Positions 5,532-5,895 of a stretch of DNA of 5,895 nucleotides are shown one piece after another. The stretch's first letter is position 1. Every line of letters starts with the position of its first letter. The position numbers and the translations under genes were made by a program. This stretch comes from an uncultured Oscillibacter sp. (GTDB taxonomy: Bacteria; Bacillota; Clostridia; Oscillospirales; Oscillospiraceae). Location: assembly GCA_900542115.1 (NCBI GenBank), contig UQMC01000114.1, forward strand, positions 1-5,895. The letters are read 5' to 3'. The notes beneath the pieces are model-generated. The model was not told where the DNA came from. It searched no databases and was given only the letters and a program-made list of their open reading frames with translations.

Positions 5532-5553
5532 AAAACGGCAAATGAGCCGTTTT
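5532..5553. terminator. Perfect 8-bp terminator-like hairpin
   Basis: AAAACGGC (5532-5539) and GCCGTTTT (5546-5553) form a perfect stem with a six-base AAATGA loop, with A and T runs on the two sides so that it can work in either direction. It lies upstream of the BlaI promoter and would insulate that promoter from transcription arriving from the right end. Confidence 0.5.
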
Positions 5554-5592
5554 GACAAGCGGCCGTCCGGTATTTCAACAGCACGCAAAGCC

Positions 5593-5618
5593 CTCCGAGG
5601 GTAGTGATACCACCCCCA
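5593..5618 (+). repeat. 26-bp direct repeat, copy A
   Basis: This copy begins CTCCGAGGGTAGTGATACC and ends CACCCCCA. It matches copy B (5857-5882) at 25 of 26 positions; the single difference is G at 5600 against A at 5864. Within it GGTA-GTGA-TACC can form a small hairpin with a GNRA-type loop. Flanking similarity is weak, so the conserved unit is short. Confidence 0.75.
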
Positions 5619-5716
5619 CCTCGCACACACGGAAAGGCCCTGAGCGCAGGGTGTACAAGTCGCAATTTCGACAGAAGCAAAAAAGATCACGCAGCCCAGC
5701 GGGGCCGCGACGCCTG

Positions 5717-5752
5717 CGGGACAGCGACGCGCATAAGCGCATCGCTGTTCCG
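5717..5752. other. Strong imperfect hairpin in the gene-free right end
   Basis: Bases 5717-5727 pair with 5742-5752 over 11 positions (one G-T pair). After one mismatch, GCGC-ATAA-GCGC closes the tip, giving about 15 paired positions. No T run follows in either direction, so it is not a standard terminator. It may be the core of a repeat element or of a structured RNA. Confidence 0.45.
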
Positions 5753-5797
5753 AAGGCTTTCTGCGTTCTTTGGGAGCACCCCCGACCAAGCCCCAAA

Positions 5798-5816
5798 AGC
5801 GGCAAAACTTGCCGTT
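5798..5816 (-). terminator. Hairpin with T run on the minus strand
   Basis: CGGCAA-AAC-TTGCCG (5800-5814) extends by two pairs (one G-T). Read on the minus strand it is followed by CTTTTGG, so it could end a minus-strand transcript entering from beyond the right edge of the window. No such gene can be seen here. Confidence 0.4.
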
Positions 5817-5856
5817 CTGATACCCGGCCCGGGGATGTTCGTGAACGTGCGGAACG

Positions 5857-5882
5857 CTCCGAGAGTAGTGATACCACCCCCA
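5857..5882 (+). repeat. 26-bp direct repeat, copy B
   Basis: Second copy of the repeat at 5593-5618, 264 bases downstream in the same orientation. It begins CTCCGAGAGTAGTGATACC. It is near the right edge, so a larger unit or more copies may continue outside the window. Confidence 0.75.
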
Positions 5883-5895
5883 TCCGAAACGCCCC

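Larger units (their letters stand above)
5487..5895. other. Gene-free right end with repeats and hairpins
   Basis: About 400 bases beyond the operon promoter show no convincing coding sequence. Two overlapping minus-strand frames (5508-5789 and 5575-5883) are open but Cys/Arg-rich, lack ribosome sites and match no family I know. The stretch is full of short inverted repeats: 5532-5553, 5638-5651 (CCCTG-AGCG-CAGGG), 5659-5672 (GTCG-CAATTT-CGAC), 5717-5752 and 5798-5816, plus a 26-bp direct repeat. This suggests an interspersed intergenic repeat or a structured RNA rather than a gene. The direction of any transcript is unclear. Confidence 0.5.

Noticed and set aside
5508..5883. Two overlapping minus-strand frames of 93 and 102 codons
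   Set aside because: They are Cys/Arg-rich, without ribosome sites or known domains, and run through direct repeats and hairpins; better explained as open by chance in repeat DNA.

Overview
This is a moderately GC-rich chromosomal segment, probably from an anaerobic gut-type Clostridia (Oscillospiraceae/Ruminococcaceae-like). The basis is indirect: strong AGGAGG-type ribosome sites, GTG/ATG starts, a BlaI/M56 regulatory pair of the kind common in Clostridia, and a TenA with Bacillus-like residue spacing. No rRNA, tRNA or CRISPR array is visible.

Left end (1-530): mobile-element debris and a dead gene. Bases 31-141 carry four copies of TGGGTCA; three of them extend to a loose TGGGTCAAAA-NNCGNGTCC unit, resembling the repeated ends of some insertion sequences (IS21-like is my best guess). 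Next to it on the minus strand is the first ~91 codons of an aldo/keto reductase. It is broken by a one-base frameshift in a C run (352-355) and cut off after residue ~91, where the sequence changes to something unrelated.

Middle left (835-2278, plus strand): a two-gene operon made of a class I SAM-dependent methyltransferase followed 14 bases later by a TenA-family aminopyrimidine aminohydrolase/thiaminase II. It ends in a very strong hairpin with 22-bp perfect arms. The likely theme is salvage of thiamin pyrimidine breakdown products, with a methyltransferase of unknown substrate attached. No TPP riboswitch is visible upstream.

Right half (2492-5486, minus strand): a BlaI-type winged-helix repressor (120 aa) and, 4 bases downstream, an 848-aa M56-family membrane metalloprotease receptor (BlaR1/MecR1-like). 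The protease half is canonical (HERAH, E230). The penicillin-binding sensor of true BlaR1 is absent; in its place is a ~540-residue extracytoplasmic region of several modules ending in an EF-hand-like DxDGDGxxE loop. The promoter is embedded in an array of four alternating AGTCTA/TAGACT half-sites, so the pair is almost certainly autorepressed. The expected circuit is: extracytoplasmic signal, M56 activation, loss of BlaI, derepression. No effector gene is present in the window.

Right end (5487-5895): no convincing gene. It holds an 8-bp terminator-like hairpin, a 26-bp direct repeat (25/26 identical, 264 bp apart), and several further hairpins, including a long one at 5717-5752. This is either an interspersed repeat family or a structured RNA.

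The most interesting parts are the unusual M56 sensor with its operator array, the methyltransferase-TenA pair (the TenA has Asp at the catalytic Glu position), and the structured repeat at the right edge.
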